A DNA stretch of 64,000 nucleotides from assembly GCF_017813235.1 (NCBI RefSeq), contig NZ_JAGISH010000002.1, positions 186,001 through 250,000 on the forward strand, read 5' to 3'. The translations under genes and the position numbers were made by a program. The first letter of the stretch is position 1. Every line of letters starts with the position of its first letter. Positions 26,493 through 36,153 of this stretch are shown in pieces. Source of the DNA: Sagittula salina (GTDB lineage Bacteria; Pseudomonadota; Alphaproteobacteria; Rhodobacterales; Rhodobacteraceae). The notes under the pieces were generated by a model. That model was not told the origin of the DNA, searched no databases, and was given only the letters and a program-made list of their open reading frames with translations.

Positions 26493-27722
26493 ATGAGAAT
26501 TGTAAGCCCGCCGATGGTCCTGACGACGCCCGAGTATCAGGCCGGCCTGCCGCGTTACTTCGGCCATGTGCTGGCCATGGCGCGGCGCATGGAGCGCGGG
26601 CGGCTGGATTTCGTACTGCCCGACGGCCGGCGTTTCCGGGCGGACGGCGCGGCACCCGGTCCGGTGGCGGAGGTGCACCTGCATGACGCCGACGTGCTGG
26701 CGCGGCTGGTGCGGGAGGGGGATCTGGGCTTCTGCGAGGCCTACATGGACGGCGATTGGTCGACACCGGACCTGATGGCCTTCCTCGACCTGGTGCACGC
26801 CAACGAGGACAGCCTCTTCGACGGGTTTCCGGGGCAGGGCGTGCTGCGCGCGTGGGAGCGGTTCCGCTTTTGGTTGCAGTCGAATTCCAGGCGGCAGGCG
26901 AGGAAGAACATCGCGCATCACTACGATCTCGGGAATGCGTTTTACGGGCTGTGGCTGGATGAGACCATGACCTACAGTTCGGCCCTGTTCGAGACGGGGC
27001 AGGAAAGCCTGGAGCGCGCGCAGGTCGCCAAGTATGCCGCCATGGTCGACCAGATGGGCGCGCTCCCCGGCGACCATGTGCTGGAGATCGGCTGCGGCTG
27101 GGGCGGTTTCGCGGAATACGCCGCAAAGGAGCGCGGACTGAAGGTCACCGGGCTGACCATCTCGAAGGAGCAGCTGGCCTATGCGCGCGCGCGCATCCGC
27201 CGCGCCGGGTTGCAGGACCGGGTGGAGCTGAAGCTGCAGGACTACCGCGACGAACGCGGGACCTATGACGGCATCGCCTCCATCGAGATGTTCGAGGCGG
27301 TGGGCGAGAAATACTGGCCCGTCTATTTCGACTCCCTGCGTGAGCGGCTGAAACCGGGGCGCAATGCGACGCTTCAGATCATCACGATCCAGCACAAACG
27401 CTGGGAGATCTACCGCAAGGGCGTCGATTTCATCCAGAAGTACATCTTTCCCGGCGGCATGCTGCCCAGCCCCGAAGTGTTGCGCGCGGAGATCCAGCGC
27501 GCGGGCCTGACTGTCGAGCGGTCCATCGAGTTCGGCGAGAGCTACAGCCAGACGCTGCGACGCTGGCACGAGGATTTCAACGCGCGCTGGGAGGACATCG
27601 CACGCTTAGGGTTCGACGATCGTTTTCGCCGCATGTGGAATTTCTACCTCGCCTCTTGCGCCGCGACTTTCCATAGCGGTAACTGTGACGTGACCCAGAT
27701 CACCATCAAGAGGCCCGCCTGA
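26493..27722 (+). CDS. Cyclopropane-fatty-acyl-phospholipid synthase family methyltransferase
   Basis: A 409-residue member of the Cfa family, which transfers a methyl group from SAM to the double bond of phospholipid acyl chains; some relatives make other methylated lipids. The SAM site is VLEIGCGWGGFAEYAAK (about 190-206), with KNIAHHYDLGNAFYGLWLD and MTYSSALF ahead of it and IASIEMFEAVGEKYW after it, all family hallmarks. GGAGG is five bases before the ATG at 26493; the ATG four bases earlier is out of frame. It leads a close-packed group with trgA and trgB. Confidence 0.92.
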   Translation: MRIVSPPMVLTTPEYQAGLPRYFGHVLAMARRMERGRLDFVLPDGRRFRADGAAPGPVAEVHLHDADVLARLVREGDLGFCEAYMDGDWSTPDLMAFLDLVHANEDSLFDGFPGQGVLRAWERFRFWLQSNSRRQARKNIAHHYDLGNAFYGLWLDETMTYSSALFETGQESLERAQVAKYAAMVDQMGALPGDHVLEIGCGWGGFAEYAAKERGLKVTGLTISKEQLAYARARIRRAGLQDRVELKLQDYRDERGTYDGIASIEMFEAVGEKYWPVYFDSLRERLKPGRNATLQIITIQHKRWEIYRKGVDFIQKYIFPGGMLPSPEVLRAEIQRAGLTVERSIEFGESYSQTLRRWHEDFNARWEDIARLGFDDRFRRMWNFYLASCAATFHSGNCDVTQITIKRPA

Positions 27723-27725
27723 CAC

Positions 27726-28166
27726 ATGCCCACTGCCGCACGCCTGATCGCCGCCCTCTGTCTCGCGGTAGTTGGCTGGCTGGTGTCAGAGGCGATCCGG
27801 CCGCTTTACCCACCGAACACGAACTTTGGCCTGTTCAACTACGTGAACACGGCGCTGGGGTTCTACACCGGCTGGACGATCCTTGGCCGGCGGGCGGGGC
27901 GGGGCATGGCGGCGGGAATTTCCAACGGTTTCACGGCGGCGCTGATGCTGCTGCTTTTCGGTCTGCTGGTGCAGTCGGTCAACGAAATGCTCCGGCTGGC
28001 CTTTGCCCGGCACTACAAGGGCGGGTTCGAGGCGGTCACCGATATCTTTGCCATCGGGCTCGACTTTGCCGTGAAGATCGCTGACGGGCAGGTGCTCATC
28101 ACGCTTTTCGTGGGCGGTATCCTGAGCGGCATCCTTGCGGAAATCGCGGCGCGCCGCTGGGGGTGA
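27726..28166 (+). CDS. trgA: TrgA family membrane protein
   Basis: A 146-residue membrane protein with about four hydrophobic segments, of the TrgA type first found in Rhodobacter sphaeroides, where trgAB next to cysK gives tellurite resistance. The motif YPPNTNFGLFNYVNTALGFY and the RRAGRGMAAGISNG loop are characteristic. It starts three bases after the Cfa-family gene stop and is followed after four bases by trgB. The trgA-trgB-cysK order is preserved here, which supports the name. The molecular role is not established. Confidence 0.85.
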   Translation: MPTAARLIAALCLAVVGWLVSEAIRPLYPPNTNFGLFNYVNTALGFYTGWTILGRRAGRGMAAGISNGFTAALMLLLFGLLVQSVNEMLRLAFARHYKGGFEAVTDIFAIGLDFAVKIADGQVLITLFVGGILSGILAEIAARRWG

Positions 28167-28170
28167 CGCA

Positions 28171-29286
28171 GTGAGCGATCTCTTTGTCTATGGTACGCTG
28201 TGCGACGCGCAACTGCGCGGCATCGTGCTGGGTCGCGCCGTCGAGGCAGAGCCTGCGCGGCTGACCGGCCATGCGATCCGCGAGGGGCGCGAGGGGCTGG
28301 TATGGCCCAGTATCGTCGCGGTGCCGGGCGCAGAGGCGGAGGGCCTGCTGCTGCGCGGTCTGACGGCGGCGGATCATGCCCGGCTGGATTACTACGAGGG
28401 CGGGTTCGGCTATGACACGCGTACCGTCCGGGTAGAGACGCCGGACGGGCCGGCGAAGGCGCTGTGCTTTTTCGAGGAGCCGACGCAGGGCGGCGCTCCG
28501 TGGTCCCTGACGGATTGGCAGGATCGGTGGGGCGCGGTAAGCCGCAGGGCGGCGCGGGAGGCGATGGAGTGTTACCGGCCCGGCCGCGACAGCGTGGCGG
28601 CGCTGATGCCGTTTTTCCGCAACCGGGCATGGGCGGGGGAACTGGCACGCGAGGGCGCACCCGCGACAGTTCGCAGTGCGCAGGACATGGGGGAAGTGGA
28701 GGTGCTGTCGGTCCGCGAGGGCTATGACGGGTTTTTCCGGCTGCGGCCCTTCGACATCCGGTACCGCCGGTTTGACGGGGACTGGGGCGAGGTGCTGTCG
28801 CGCGAATGTTTCCTGTCCTACGACGTGGCGCTGGTGCTGCCCTACGATCCGGCGACCGATCGGGTGTTGCTGGTTGAGCAGGTGCGATTCGGACCGATCC
28901 ACCGGGGCGACCCGAGGCCATGGGTTCTGGAACCCGTGGCGGGCATGGTCGACGCGGGCGAGACGCCGGAGGCGGCTGCGCGCCGCGAGTGTATCGAGGA
29001 GGCCGGGCTGGACCTGCACGACCTGCTGCCCCTGTCGAAAGGCTATTCGTCGCCCGGCTACAGCACGGAATTCTGTCACAATTACATCGGCCTGTGCGAC
29101 CTGTCGGGGCGGGAGGCCGTGGGGCTTTCGGGCTTGGATTACGAACATGAGGACATCCGCAATCACATACTGCCATTCGAAGCGACACTGTCCCTGATCG
29201 AGACCGGCGAGATCAACGCCGTCCCGTTGCAGGCGCTGCTGTGGGGACTGGCGTCGCGCCGGGGGGCGCTGCTGGGCGGTGCCTGA
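28171..29286 (+). CDS. trgB: TrgB: gamma-glutamylcyclotransferase-like/NUDIX fusion
   Basis: A 371-residue fusion. The N-terminus is a gamma-glutamylcyclotransferase-like fold (LFVYGTLCD at residues 4-12; LDYYEGGFGYDTRTV at about 72). The C-terminal half is a NUDIX hydrolase of the ADP-ribose pyrophosphatase type with a perfect Nudix box at 258-280 (G258, E264, R272-E273, E276-E277, G279). The GTG at 28171 follows trgA by four bases. Known TrgB proteins take part in tellurite resistance in Rhodobacter; the link to thiol or nucleotide metabolism fits with cysK just downstream. Substrates are inference. Confidence 0.88.
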   Translation: MSDLFVYGTLCDAQLRGIVLGRAVEAEPARLTGHAIREGREGLVWPSIVAVPGAEAEGLLLRGLTAADHARLDYYEGGFGYDTRTVRVETPDGPAKALCFFEEPTQGGAPWSLTDWQDRWGAVSRRAAREAMECYRPGRDSVAALMPFFRNRAWAGELAREGAPATVRSAQDMGEVEVLSVREGYDGFFRLRPFDIRYRRFDGDWGEVLSRECFLSYDVALVLPYDPATDRVLLVEQVRFGPIHRGDPRPWVLEPVAGMVDAGETPEAAARRECIEEAGLDLHDLLPLSKGYSSPGYSTEFCHNYIGLCDLSGREAVGLSGLDYEHEDIRNHILPFEATLSLIETGEINAVPLQALLWGLASRRGALLGGA

Positions 29287-29359
29287 GACGCTGCGGCCCT
29301 TGAGTTCCACCGGGGGCGGACCTACACCTTTCTGAACCAAGGATAGAAGGACCCGCACA

Positions 29360-30388
29360 ATGCGTATCGCAGCCGATCTGGCAGAGGCCGTGGGGAACAC
29401 CCCGCTCATCAAGCTGAAGAAGGCGTCGGAGATGACCGGCTGCGAGATCCTCGGCAAGGCGGAGTTCATGAACCCCGGCCAGTCGGTGAAGGATCGCGCG
29501 GCGCTTTATATCATCCGCGACGCGGTGGCGAAGGGCCAGTTGAAGCCCGGCGGCACCATTGTGGAAGGCACCGCAGGCAATACCGGTATCGGTCTGGCTC
29601 TGGTCGGCGCCTCGATGGGCTTCAAGACGGTGATCGTCATGCCCGAGACGCAGAGCCAGGAAAAGAAGGACATGTTGCGGCTGGCCGGCGCCGAGCTGGT
29701 GCTGGTCCCGGCGGCGCCCTATTCCAATCCCAACAACTACGTGCGCTATTCGGGGCGGCTGGCAGAGGAACTGGCGCGGACCGAACCCAACGGCGCGATA
29801 TGGGCGAACCAGTTCGACAACGTGGCCAACCGTCTGGCGCATATCGAGGGCACCGGCCCGGAGATCTGGGACCAGACCGGCGGCAAGGTCGACGGCTTCG
29901 TCTGCGCGGTGGGGTCCGGCGGGACGCTGGCAGGCGTCGGCATGGCGCTGCAGCCCAAGGGCGTGAAGGTCGGGCTGGCCGATCCTGAGGGCGCGGGGCT
30001 GCTGAAGCTGTATACCGGGGAGGAAAACCCCGGCAATTCCATCACCGAAGGCATCGGCCAGGGGCGGATCACCGCCAACCTCGAAGGCTTCACTCCGGAT
30101 TTCTGCTATCGCATCGCGGATGCGGAGGCGCTGCCGGTGGTCTTTGACCTGCTGGCGGAGGAAGGTCTGTGCATGGGCGGATCGACCGGCGTGAACGTGG
30201 CGGGTGCGATCCGCATGGCGCGCGAAATGGGGCCGGGCCATACCATCGTGACGATCCTGTGCGACTACGGCACGCGCTACCAGTCGAAGATCTTCAACCC
30301 CGATTTCCTGCGGGAGAAGGGCCTGCCGACGCCCGGCTGGCTGACCCGCGCGCCCGCCTCCATCCCCGGCGTCTTCGAAGACGCATGA
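29360..30388 (+). CDS. cysK: Cysteine synthase A
   Basis: A 342-residue PLP enzyme making cysteine from O-acetylserine and sulfide. Lys44 in NPGQSVKDRAA binds PLP; EGTAGNTGIGLALVGASMGF and VGSGGTLAGVG are the substrate and phosphate loops. It is somewhat longer than E. coli CysK (about 323), with a short Pro-rich end. AGAAGGA precedes the ATG. It lies 73 bases after trgB; the conserved trgAB-cysK linkage suggests that cysteine supply is part of the oxyanion-resistance response. Confidence 0.95.
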   Translation: MRIAADLAEAVGNTPLIKLKKASEMTGCEILGKAEFMNPGQSVKDRAALYIIRDAVAKGQLKPGGTIVEGTAGNTGIGLALVGASMGFKTVIVMPETQSQEKKDMLRLAGAELVLVPAAPYSNPNNYVRYSGRLAEELARTEPNGAIWANQFDNVANRLAHIEGTGPEIWDQTGGKVDGFVCAVGSGGTLAGVGMALQPKGVKVGLADPEGAGLLKLYTGEENPGNSITEGIGQGRITANLEGFTPDFCYRIADAEALPVVFDLLAEEGLCMGGSTGVNVAGAIRMAREMGPGHTIVTILCDYGTRYQSKIFNPDFLREKGLPTPGWLTRAPASIPGVFEDA

Positions 30389-30522
30389 TCCGGGACCGGC
30401 GTCCGCGCGGGCGTATGACACCGGCCAAGCTCCTGCAAGGGCGCGTTTTTTCGGCTCGATGCCCGCAAGGGCGGGTAATTGCCGCCCGGCTGTGGCGGAC
30501 AATCGGGGCTGGCGGGGCCGTC

Positions 30523-32946
30523 ATGGCGCTGGCGCGGGTTTTCGCGCTGGCGCTTTGCGTCATGCTGGCGGCGGTTGGCGCGCAGGCTCAGGACGTGCCA
30601 CAGCCCGATTACACGGAATGGGAGCTTCGCGCCCGCGCCGACGAGGTGAAGCTGGACCTCGGGACGGCGTCGATCAATGAACTGGAATCGATCCGCGCGC
30701 GCATGGTTGACTGGCGGGCGCGATTCCTTGCCGCCGAGGCGACCAACCAGACGCGCATCAGCACTGTGAAAGCGCAGATCGATGCGTTGGGTGCGCCCCC
30801 CGCCGAGGGCGAGGAGGAGCCGGCCGATATCGCCGCCCGCCGGAGCGATCTGAACAACCAGCTTGCTGAATTGCGCGCGCCGGTGATCCGCGCGGAGGAG
30901 GCCTATACCCGCGCCGACGGCATCATCGGAGAGATCGACCAGATCATCCGCGACCGGCAGGCGGATGCGCTGCTGGAACTGGGGCCGTCTCCGGTGAACC
31001 CGGCAAACTGGCCCGCGGCCTTCGAGGCGGTGACGACTTCGCTGCGCGCCAGCGGGCAGGAAATCGCGGCGAACGTATCCTCCGCGACCTATCAGGCGGA
31101 GGCGCGGCGCAACCTGCCGCTGATCCTGCTGCTGACGGCCATCGGGGGGATGCTGCTGGCACGCGGCAAACACTGGGCCCAGATGGGCGTGGAGATGCTG
31201 CGTGGCCGGGCCAGGCGTGGCGCGGGCGTGTTCCGCTTTCTGGTGTCGCTGGGTCAGATCCTGCTGCCCTACATCGGCATCTATGCCCTGATCGAGGCGA
31301 TCTCTGCCACGGGGTTCAGCGGCACGCGGCTGGATTTCCTGCTGGGGCAGTTGCAGCTTTGGGCGGCGCTGCTGTTCGGGACGCGCTGGCTGGCCGACCA
31401 GACCTTTCACGAGGTGGCCGATCGCGCCACCGTGCAGCTGGATGACAACGCCCGCTGGGAAAGCCGACGCCTGGCCAACGGGCTTGCATGGCTATACGTG
31501 GCGCGGGCCGTGATCGAGGCATTTGGCGAACTCGACAATTACTCGGACGCGACGGTGGCCGTGGTGGAATTCCCGCTGCTGTTGCTCACCGCCTTGGTTT
31601 TGTTCCGGCTGGGGCGGGTGATTTCGGACGAGACCAACGCCAAGGTTCCGGAGGGAGAGGAGCGCAGCGTTTTCCGCGCCCGGATGATGCGCGTCCTTGG
31701 CCGCATCGGCATGGTGACGGCGGTGGCGGGCACGGTGATGGCTGCGGTTGGCTATCTGCGCTTTGGCGAATTCTCGATCTACCCTGTGGTGGCAACACTG
31801 GCGCTGGCGGCGGTCGTGATGGTGCTGCAACGCTTCATCTTCGACCTCAACGACCTGATCTCGGACCGGATGAAGACCGATAACGAAGGGTTGCTGCCGG
31901 TGCTGGCGGCCTTTGCGCTGAGCATGGCGGCGCTGCCTTTCCTTGCGCTGATCTGGGGCGCGCGGGAGGCCGACCTGCTGGAGGTGTGGACGCGCTTCCG
32001 TGAGGGTTTCGTTTTTGGCGACACGCGGATCTCGCCCACGGACTTCCTCGTTGTGGCGATCGTTTTTGCCATCGGCTACATGCTGACGCGGCTGTTGCAA
32101 GGAGCGCTGAAGGCCACAGTCCTGCCAAAGACGAAGATCGACAAGGGCGGGCAGACGGCGATCACCTCCGGGGTGGGCTACCTTGGCATCTTTACCGCCG
32201 CCATCGTGGCGATCACGGCGGGGGGACTGGATCTGTCGTCGCTGGCCATCGTTGCCGGTGCGCTGTCGGTGGGTATCGGTTTCGGTCTTCAGACGGTGGT
32301 GTCGAACTTCGTCTCCGGCATCATCCTGCTGATCGAACGGCCGATTTCCGAAGGCGACTGGATCGAGGTCAACGGCACCCATGGCATCGTAAAGGATATC
32401 TCTGTCCGCTCGACCCGCATCGAGACCTTCGACAAGTTCGAGATGATCGTGCCCAACGCCGACCTGATCGCGGGCACCGTGTCCAACTATACGCGCGGCA
32501 ACATGCTGGGGCGGATCATCGTGCCCGTGGGCGTCGCCTACGGCAGCGACACCCGCAAGGTCGAGAAGATCCTGATGAATATCGTGCGCAACCATGGCGA
32601 GGTGTTGATGAACCCCGCGCCACAGGTGGAGTTCGTCAATTTCGGGGCCGACAGCCTCGATTTCGAAATTCGGGCCGTGCTGATCGACATCAACAAGGGC
32701 ATGGCCGTGCGCACGGAGATCCGTCATCAGGTCGTAGAGGCCTTTACCGAAGAGAGCATCGAGATACCCTTTGCGCAGCGCGACATCTGGGTGCGAAACG
32801 CAGAGGCCTTCGGGCGCGGCAGCTTTGGCACGCCGGGTGCGGCGCGGCCGACCGAAGTGCCCCCCGCGCAGTCCGTTCCCGGCGATGGGGTGGACAACGA
32901 CGACGCGGACGGCGATGGGGGAGACGGCGGCGACGGGTCGCGCTGA
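30523..32946 (+). CDS. MscS-family mechanosensitive channel with DUF3772 region
   Basis: An 807-residue large MscS relative for the inner membrane. A signal peptide (MALARVFALALCVMLAAVGA) is followed by a helical periplasmic DUF3772-like region (to about 200), many membrane helices, and the channel core near the C-terminus: LAIVAGALSVGIGFGLQTVV, FVSGIILLIERPISEGDWIE and IVPNADLIAGTVSNYTRGN. The tail is an acidic Asp/Gly-rich stretch. I chose the ATG at 30523 because it opens a signal peptide; the frame is open further upstream but that part overlaps cysK. Presumed role: release of solutes on osmotic downshock. Confidence 0.92.
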   Translation: MALARVFALALCVMLAAVGAQAQDVPQPDYTEWELRARADEVKLDLGTASINELESIRARMVDWRARFLAAEATNQTRISTVKAQIDALGAPPAEGEEEPADIAARRSDLNNQLAELRAPVIRAEEAYTRADGIIGEIDQIIRDRQADALLELGPSPVNPANWPAAFEAVTTSLRASGQEIAANVSSATYQAEARRNLPLILLLTAIGGMLLARGKHWAQMGVEMLRGRARRGAGVFRFLVSLGQILLPYIGIYALIEAISATGFSGTRLDFLLGQLQLWAALLFGTRWLADQTFHEVADRATVQLDDNARWESRRLANGLAWLYVARAVIEAFGELDNYSDATVAVVEFPLLLLTALVLFRLGRVISDETNAKVPEGEERSVFRARMMRVLGRIGMVTAVAGTVMAAVGYLRFGEFSIYPVVATLALAAVVMVLQRFIFDLNDLISDRMKTDNEGLLPVLAAFALSMAALPFLALIWGAREADLLEVWTRFREGFVFGDTRISPTDFLVVAIVFAIGYMLTRLLQGALKATVLPKTKIDKGGQTAITSGVGYLGIFTAAIVAITAGGLDLSSLAIVAGALSVGIGFGLQTVVSNFVSGIILLIERPISEGDWIEVNGTHGIVKDISVRSTRIETFDKFEMIVPNADLIAGTVSNYTRGNMLGRIIVPVGVAYGSDTRKVEKILMNIVRNHGEVLMNPAPQVEFVNFGADSLDFEIRAVLIDINKGMAVRTEIRHQVVEAFTEESIEIPFAQRDIWVRNAEAFGRGSFGTPGAARPTEVPPAQSVPGDGVDNDDADGDGGDGGDGSR

Positions 32947-32958
32947 ATGGAGACGGAG

Positions 32959-33678
32959 ATGGACGGATTGCTGTATCGCGAGGACGCTTACCGGCGCGAG
33001 GCACCTGGGCGCGTCACCGGGCACACGCCGGAGGGTGGCGTGATCGTGGAGCCTGCGCTGTTCTACCCGAAAAGCGGCGGCCAACCCGGCGACAGCGGCT
33101 GGCTGGAATGGGACGGTATCAGCCTCCCCATCGCCACGGCGGTGAAAGGCGAGGACGGCGTGTCCTCCGTGCTGGTCCCGGCGGAGGCCATGGCTCTGCC
33201 GCCAAAGGGCGCACACGTGGTGCAGGTGCTGGACTGGGACCGCCGCCACCGCCATATGCGCGTGCACACGGCGCTGCACCTGCTGAGCGTGGTGATCCCG
33301 CTGCCGGTGACCGGCGGGCAAATCGGCGCGGACGGCGGCCGACTGGATTTTCTCATGCCGGAGCCGCCGACGGACCGCGATGGCATCGAGGCTGCGCTGA
33401 ACGCGCTGGTGGATCGTGATCTGGAGGTCTCCGAGGGCTGGATTTCCGAGGAGGACCTCGACCGGCGCCCGGAACTGGTCAAGACCATGTCGGTTCAGCC
33501 GCCGCGCGGTGCGGGCCGGGTGCGGCTGGTGCGTATCGGCACCGGCGGCGAGCAGGTTGACCTGCAACCCTGCGGTGGCACCCATGTGGCGCGTACCGGG
33601 GAGATCGGCACGCTGCGGCTGGGCAAGATCGAGAACAAGGGCAAGCAGAACCGCCGGGTGGCCATCCAACTGGCCTGA
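32959..33678 (+). CDS. Alanyl-tRNA editing protein AlaX
   Basis: A 239-residue free-standing editing domain that deacylates mischarged (seryl- or glycyl-) tRNA-Ala. Zinc ligands are His103 and His107 (RVHTALHLL), Cys205 and His209 (PCGGTHVA). ALFYPKSGGQPGDSG is the usual glycine-rich motif. An ATG at 32947 touches the preceding stop, but the one at 32959 has GGAGA five bases upstream, so I prefer it. The C-terminus KGKQNRRVAIQL is typical of the medium-length AlaX type. Confidence 0.92.
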   Translation: MDGLLYREDAYRREAPGRVTGHTPEGGVIVEPALFYPKSGGQPGDSGWLEWDGISLPIATAVKGEDGVSSVLVPAEAMALPPKGAHVVQVLDWDRRHRHMRVHTALHLLSVVIPLPVTGGQIGADGGRLDFLMPEPPTDRDGIEAALNALVDRDLEVSEGWISEEDLDRRPELVKTMSVQPPRGAGRVRLVRIGTGGEQVDLQPCGGTHVARTGEIGTLRLGKIENKGKQNRRVAIQLA

Positions 33679-33684
33679 GGGGCT

Positions 33685-33707
33685 GCGATTTTTCGTCGGA
33701 AAATCGC
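33685..33707. repeat. TTTTCG-type palindrome between alaX and transporter gene
   Basis: GCGATTTT and AAAATCGC form an 8-base stem with a 7-base loop. It starts seven bases after the AlaX stop. The same TTTTCG-N-CGAAAA theme recurs twice at 37804-37859. Likely a transcript-end hairpin. Confidence 0.65.
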
Positions 33708-33727
33708 GGGCAGCAAGAAGGTAGCCG

Positions 33728-34612
33728 ATGGCGCGCAAGGATTCGATGGACCTGCAGGGCGCTGCGGGCATGGTGGGCTTCGCCACGGTGCTGGCGTTCA
33801 ATCAGGTGGTGATCAAGCTTTCGAACGGCGGCTTTGGCCCGGTCTTTGGCGCGGGGCTGCGGTCGGTGCTGGCGCTTGGGGTTTTGGGGCTTTGGGTATG
33901 GCTGGCTCGGCGGCGTCTTGGGAATCTACGCGCGACGCTCGGGCCCGGGCTGTTGCTGGGCGCGCTGTTCGGGGTCGAATTCATCTTCCTGTTTCAGGCG
34001 CTGGATTCCACGTCCGTTTCGCGCGCCTCGATCCTGTTCTATTCGATGCCGGTCTGGCTGGCCTTGGTGGCGCATGTGGCCCTGCCGGGGGAACGCCTGT
34101 CGGCCCGGCGCGCGCTGGGGCTGGTTCTGGCAATGGCGGGCGTCGGCCTCGCCCTGATGGACCCCGAAAGCCGCGCCCACGGCAGCCTGCGAGGCGACCT
34201 GATGGCGATCTGTGCCTGCTGGTGCTGGGCCGGCATCGCGCTGACCGTGCGACTGACGCGTGTCTCCGACCTGCCCGCAGAGGGCCAGCTCTTCTGGCAG
34301 CTCGCCGTGTCTTCCGTGATCCTGCTTTTGGCGGCGCCGATGTTGGGGCCGCTGCTGCGCGCGCCGGGGATCGTCGAATGGTCGGCGCTTGGATACGGGG
34401 TCGCGGTGGCCTCAATGGGCTTTCTGTTCTGGCTCCGGCTGATGGCGATCTACCCGGCTTCCGACATCGCCTCCTTCAGCTTCCTGTCTCCGGTGCTGGC
34501 CGTTGTCTTCGGCTGGCTCGTGTTCGGCGAGCCCGTCGGCGGTCAGTTCCTCGCCGCGCTGGCGCTGGTGGCCGTGGGGATCGTCCTGATCAACCGGCGC
34601 AGACGGCGCTGA
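33728..34612 (+). CDS. DMT-superfamily (EamA) transporter
   Basis: A 294-residue inner-membrane protein with about ten transmembrane helices in two EamA repeats (about 10-145 and 155-290). The repeat ends show the usual VALPGERLSARRALGLVLAM and VFGEPVGGQFLAALALV segments. It probably exports or exchanges a small metabolite; the substrate is not predictable. It is convergent with selO, with only 11 bases between the stop codons. Confidence 0.9.
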   Translation: MARKDSMDLQGAAGMVGFATVLAFNQVVIKLSNGGFGPVFGAGLRSVLALGVLGLWVWLARRRLGNLRATLGPGLLLGALFGVEFIFLFQALDSTSVSRASILFYSMPVWLALVAHVALPGERLSARRALGLVLAMAGVGLALMDPESRAHGSLRGDLMAICACWCWAGIALTVRLTRVSDLPAEGQLFWQLAVSSVILLLAAPMLGPLLRAPGIVEWSALGYGVAVASMGFLFWLRLMAIYPASDIASFSFLSPVLAVVFGWLVFGEPVGGQFLAALALVAVGIVLINRRRRR

Positions 34613-34623
34613 CCCAGGCGGGC

Positions 34624-36042
34624 TCAGGTGCCGCAGAAGGTCGCCGTGACGGCCTCGTGTTCGGTGGGCGGGTGTTTCAGCCAGCCGGTTTCGGCGCGGT
34701 TCCCGTAGGGCGTGGCCAATGCGGCGTGCAGCCGGTGGAAAGGCGCGTCGTCGCCTGCCACCGCCGCGGCGATCACCGCTTCGACCTGATGGTTGCGTGG
34801 AATGACGCGCGGGTTGGCCGCGCGCATGGTGGCCTGGGCACCGTCCTCCGACGCCAGCCGCGCCTGCCACTCGGCGTGCCAGGTATCGTAGGCGTCGCGG
34901 TCGGCGATCTCGTCCCGGGCGGAACCGTCGGTGAGAGCGGCAAAGGTATTGGTGAAATCAGACCCGCCCCCGTGCATCATCTCCAGCAGGCGGCCAATGA
35001 GGGCGGCGTCCTCGGCGCGCGGTGCGGCGAGGCCGATCTTGGCGCCAAAGCGGGCCAGCCATTCGTCGCGTAGGAGGGTCGGCATGGCCTCGACTTCGGC
35101 CTGGTAGGCCGGCAACGCGACCGCGTCGTCGGCCTCCAGCGACAGCAGGGCAGAGGCCAGCTGCGCCATGTTCCAGACCATGATATCGGCCTGCGCCGCA
35201 AAGGCGTAGCGCCCGAAGCGGTCGATGGAGGAGTAGACCCGGCGGGGGTCGTAGGCATCCATGAACGCGCAGGGCCCGTAGTCGATCGTTTCACCTGACA
35301 GCGTACAGTTGTCGGTGTTCATCACCCCATGGATGAAGCCCACCGCCATCCAGCGCGTCACCAGCGCCGCCTGTTTCGCAATGGTGGCGCGCAGCAGGTC
35401 CAGCGGCGTTTCGGCGTCGGGCGCATGGCGGGCGCGGGTGTGCTCGAAAAGTGTCCGCAGGCTGTCCATGTCGCCCTGCGCGGCGAAGTACTGGAAGTGA
35501 CCGACCCGGATGTGGCTGGATGCGACGCGGGTCAGGATGGCACCGGGCAGCGGGGCTTCGCGGATGACGTCCTCGCCGGTGCGAACGGCCGCCAGCGCAC
35601 GGGTTGTGGGGATGCCCAGCGCGTGCATCGCCTCAGACACGAGGTATTCCCGCAGGACGGGGCCGAGCCAGGCACGCCCGTCGCCCCGCCGCGAAAACGG
35701 CGTGGGGCCGGAACCCTTCAGCTGGATGTCAAAGCGCGCGCCATCGGGGGCCACGACTTCACCCAGGAGATGCGCGCGCCCGTCACCCAACTGGGGCGAG
35801 AAGCCGCCGAACTGGTGGCCCGCGTAGACCTGCGCGATGGGCAGCGCTCCTTCGGGCAGGCGATTCCCGGAGAAGAGCGCCGGAAGGTCCGCCCCCTCCG
35901 CGCCGCCGATCCCCAAACGCTCTGCCAGCGGCGCGTTGAAAGCGATCAGCGAGGGTGCCGCGACGGGCTCCGGGTTCAGGCGGGCGAACAGCGGCCCCTC
36001 TAGGCGGGCAAAGCTGTTGTCGAAAGGGATCGAAAGGCTCAT
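34624..36042 (-). CDS. selO: Protein adenylyltransferase SelO (YdiU)
   Basis: A 472-residue pseudokinase-fold SelO enzyme, which transfers AMP to Ser/Thr/Tyr of target proteins, linked to redox homeostasis. Landmarks: YAGHQFGGFSPQLGDGRAHL, KGSGPTPFSRRGDGRAWLGP, GVMNTDNCTLSGETIDYGPC (containing the catalytic-loop Asn-Asp) and the penultimate-region cysteine in the C-terminal TFCGT, equivalent to the selenocysteine site of animal SelO. The ATG at 36042 begins MSLSIPFDNSFARL, the natural start. The gene stands alone after an intergenic repeat. Confidence 0.95.
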   Translation of the reverse strand: MSLSIPFDNSFARLEGPLFARLNPEPVAAPSLIAFNAPLAERLGIGGAEGADLPALFSGNRLPEGALPIAQVYAGHQFGGFSPQLGDGRAHLLGEVVAPDGARFDIQLKGSGPTPFSRRGDGRAWLGPVLREYLVSEAMHALGIPTTRALAAVRTGEDVIREAPLPGAILTRVASSHIRVGHFQYFAAQGDMDSLRTLFEHTRARHAPDAETPLDLLRATIAKQAALVTRWMAVGFIHGVMNTDNCTLSGETIDYGPCAFMDAYDPRRVYSSIDRFGRYAFAAQADIMVWNMAQLASALLSLEADDAVALPAYQAEVEAMPTLLRDEWLARFGAKIGLAAPRAEDAALIGRLLEMMHGGGSDFTNTFAALTDGSARDEIADRDAYDTWHAEWQARLASEDGAQATMRAANPRVIPRNHQVEAVIAAAVAGDDAPFHRLHAALATPYGNRAETGWLKHPPTEHEAVTATFCGT

Positions 36043-36153
36043 GGCAGAGATATATGCCCCCAAGGGGCGCTTGCACAGGGGGACACGCATCCCGAGCCTC
36101 GATGCGCAGCGCGCAGCTATCGCGCTTCGAACGCGTGTACGCAGTCAGGCCCG

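Noticed and set aside
31492..33801. A 769-codon minus-strand frame across the MscS and AlaX genes
   Set aside because: Shadow of two clear plus-strand genes, with His/Arg/Gln-rich composition and no domain.
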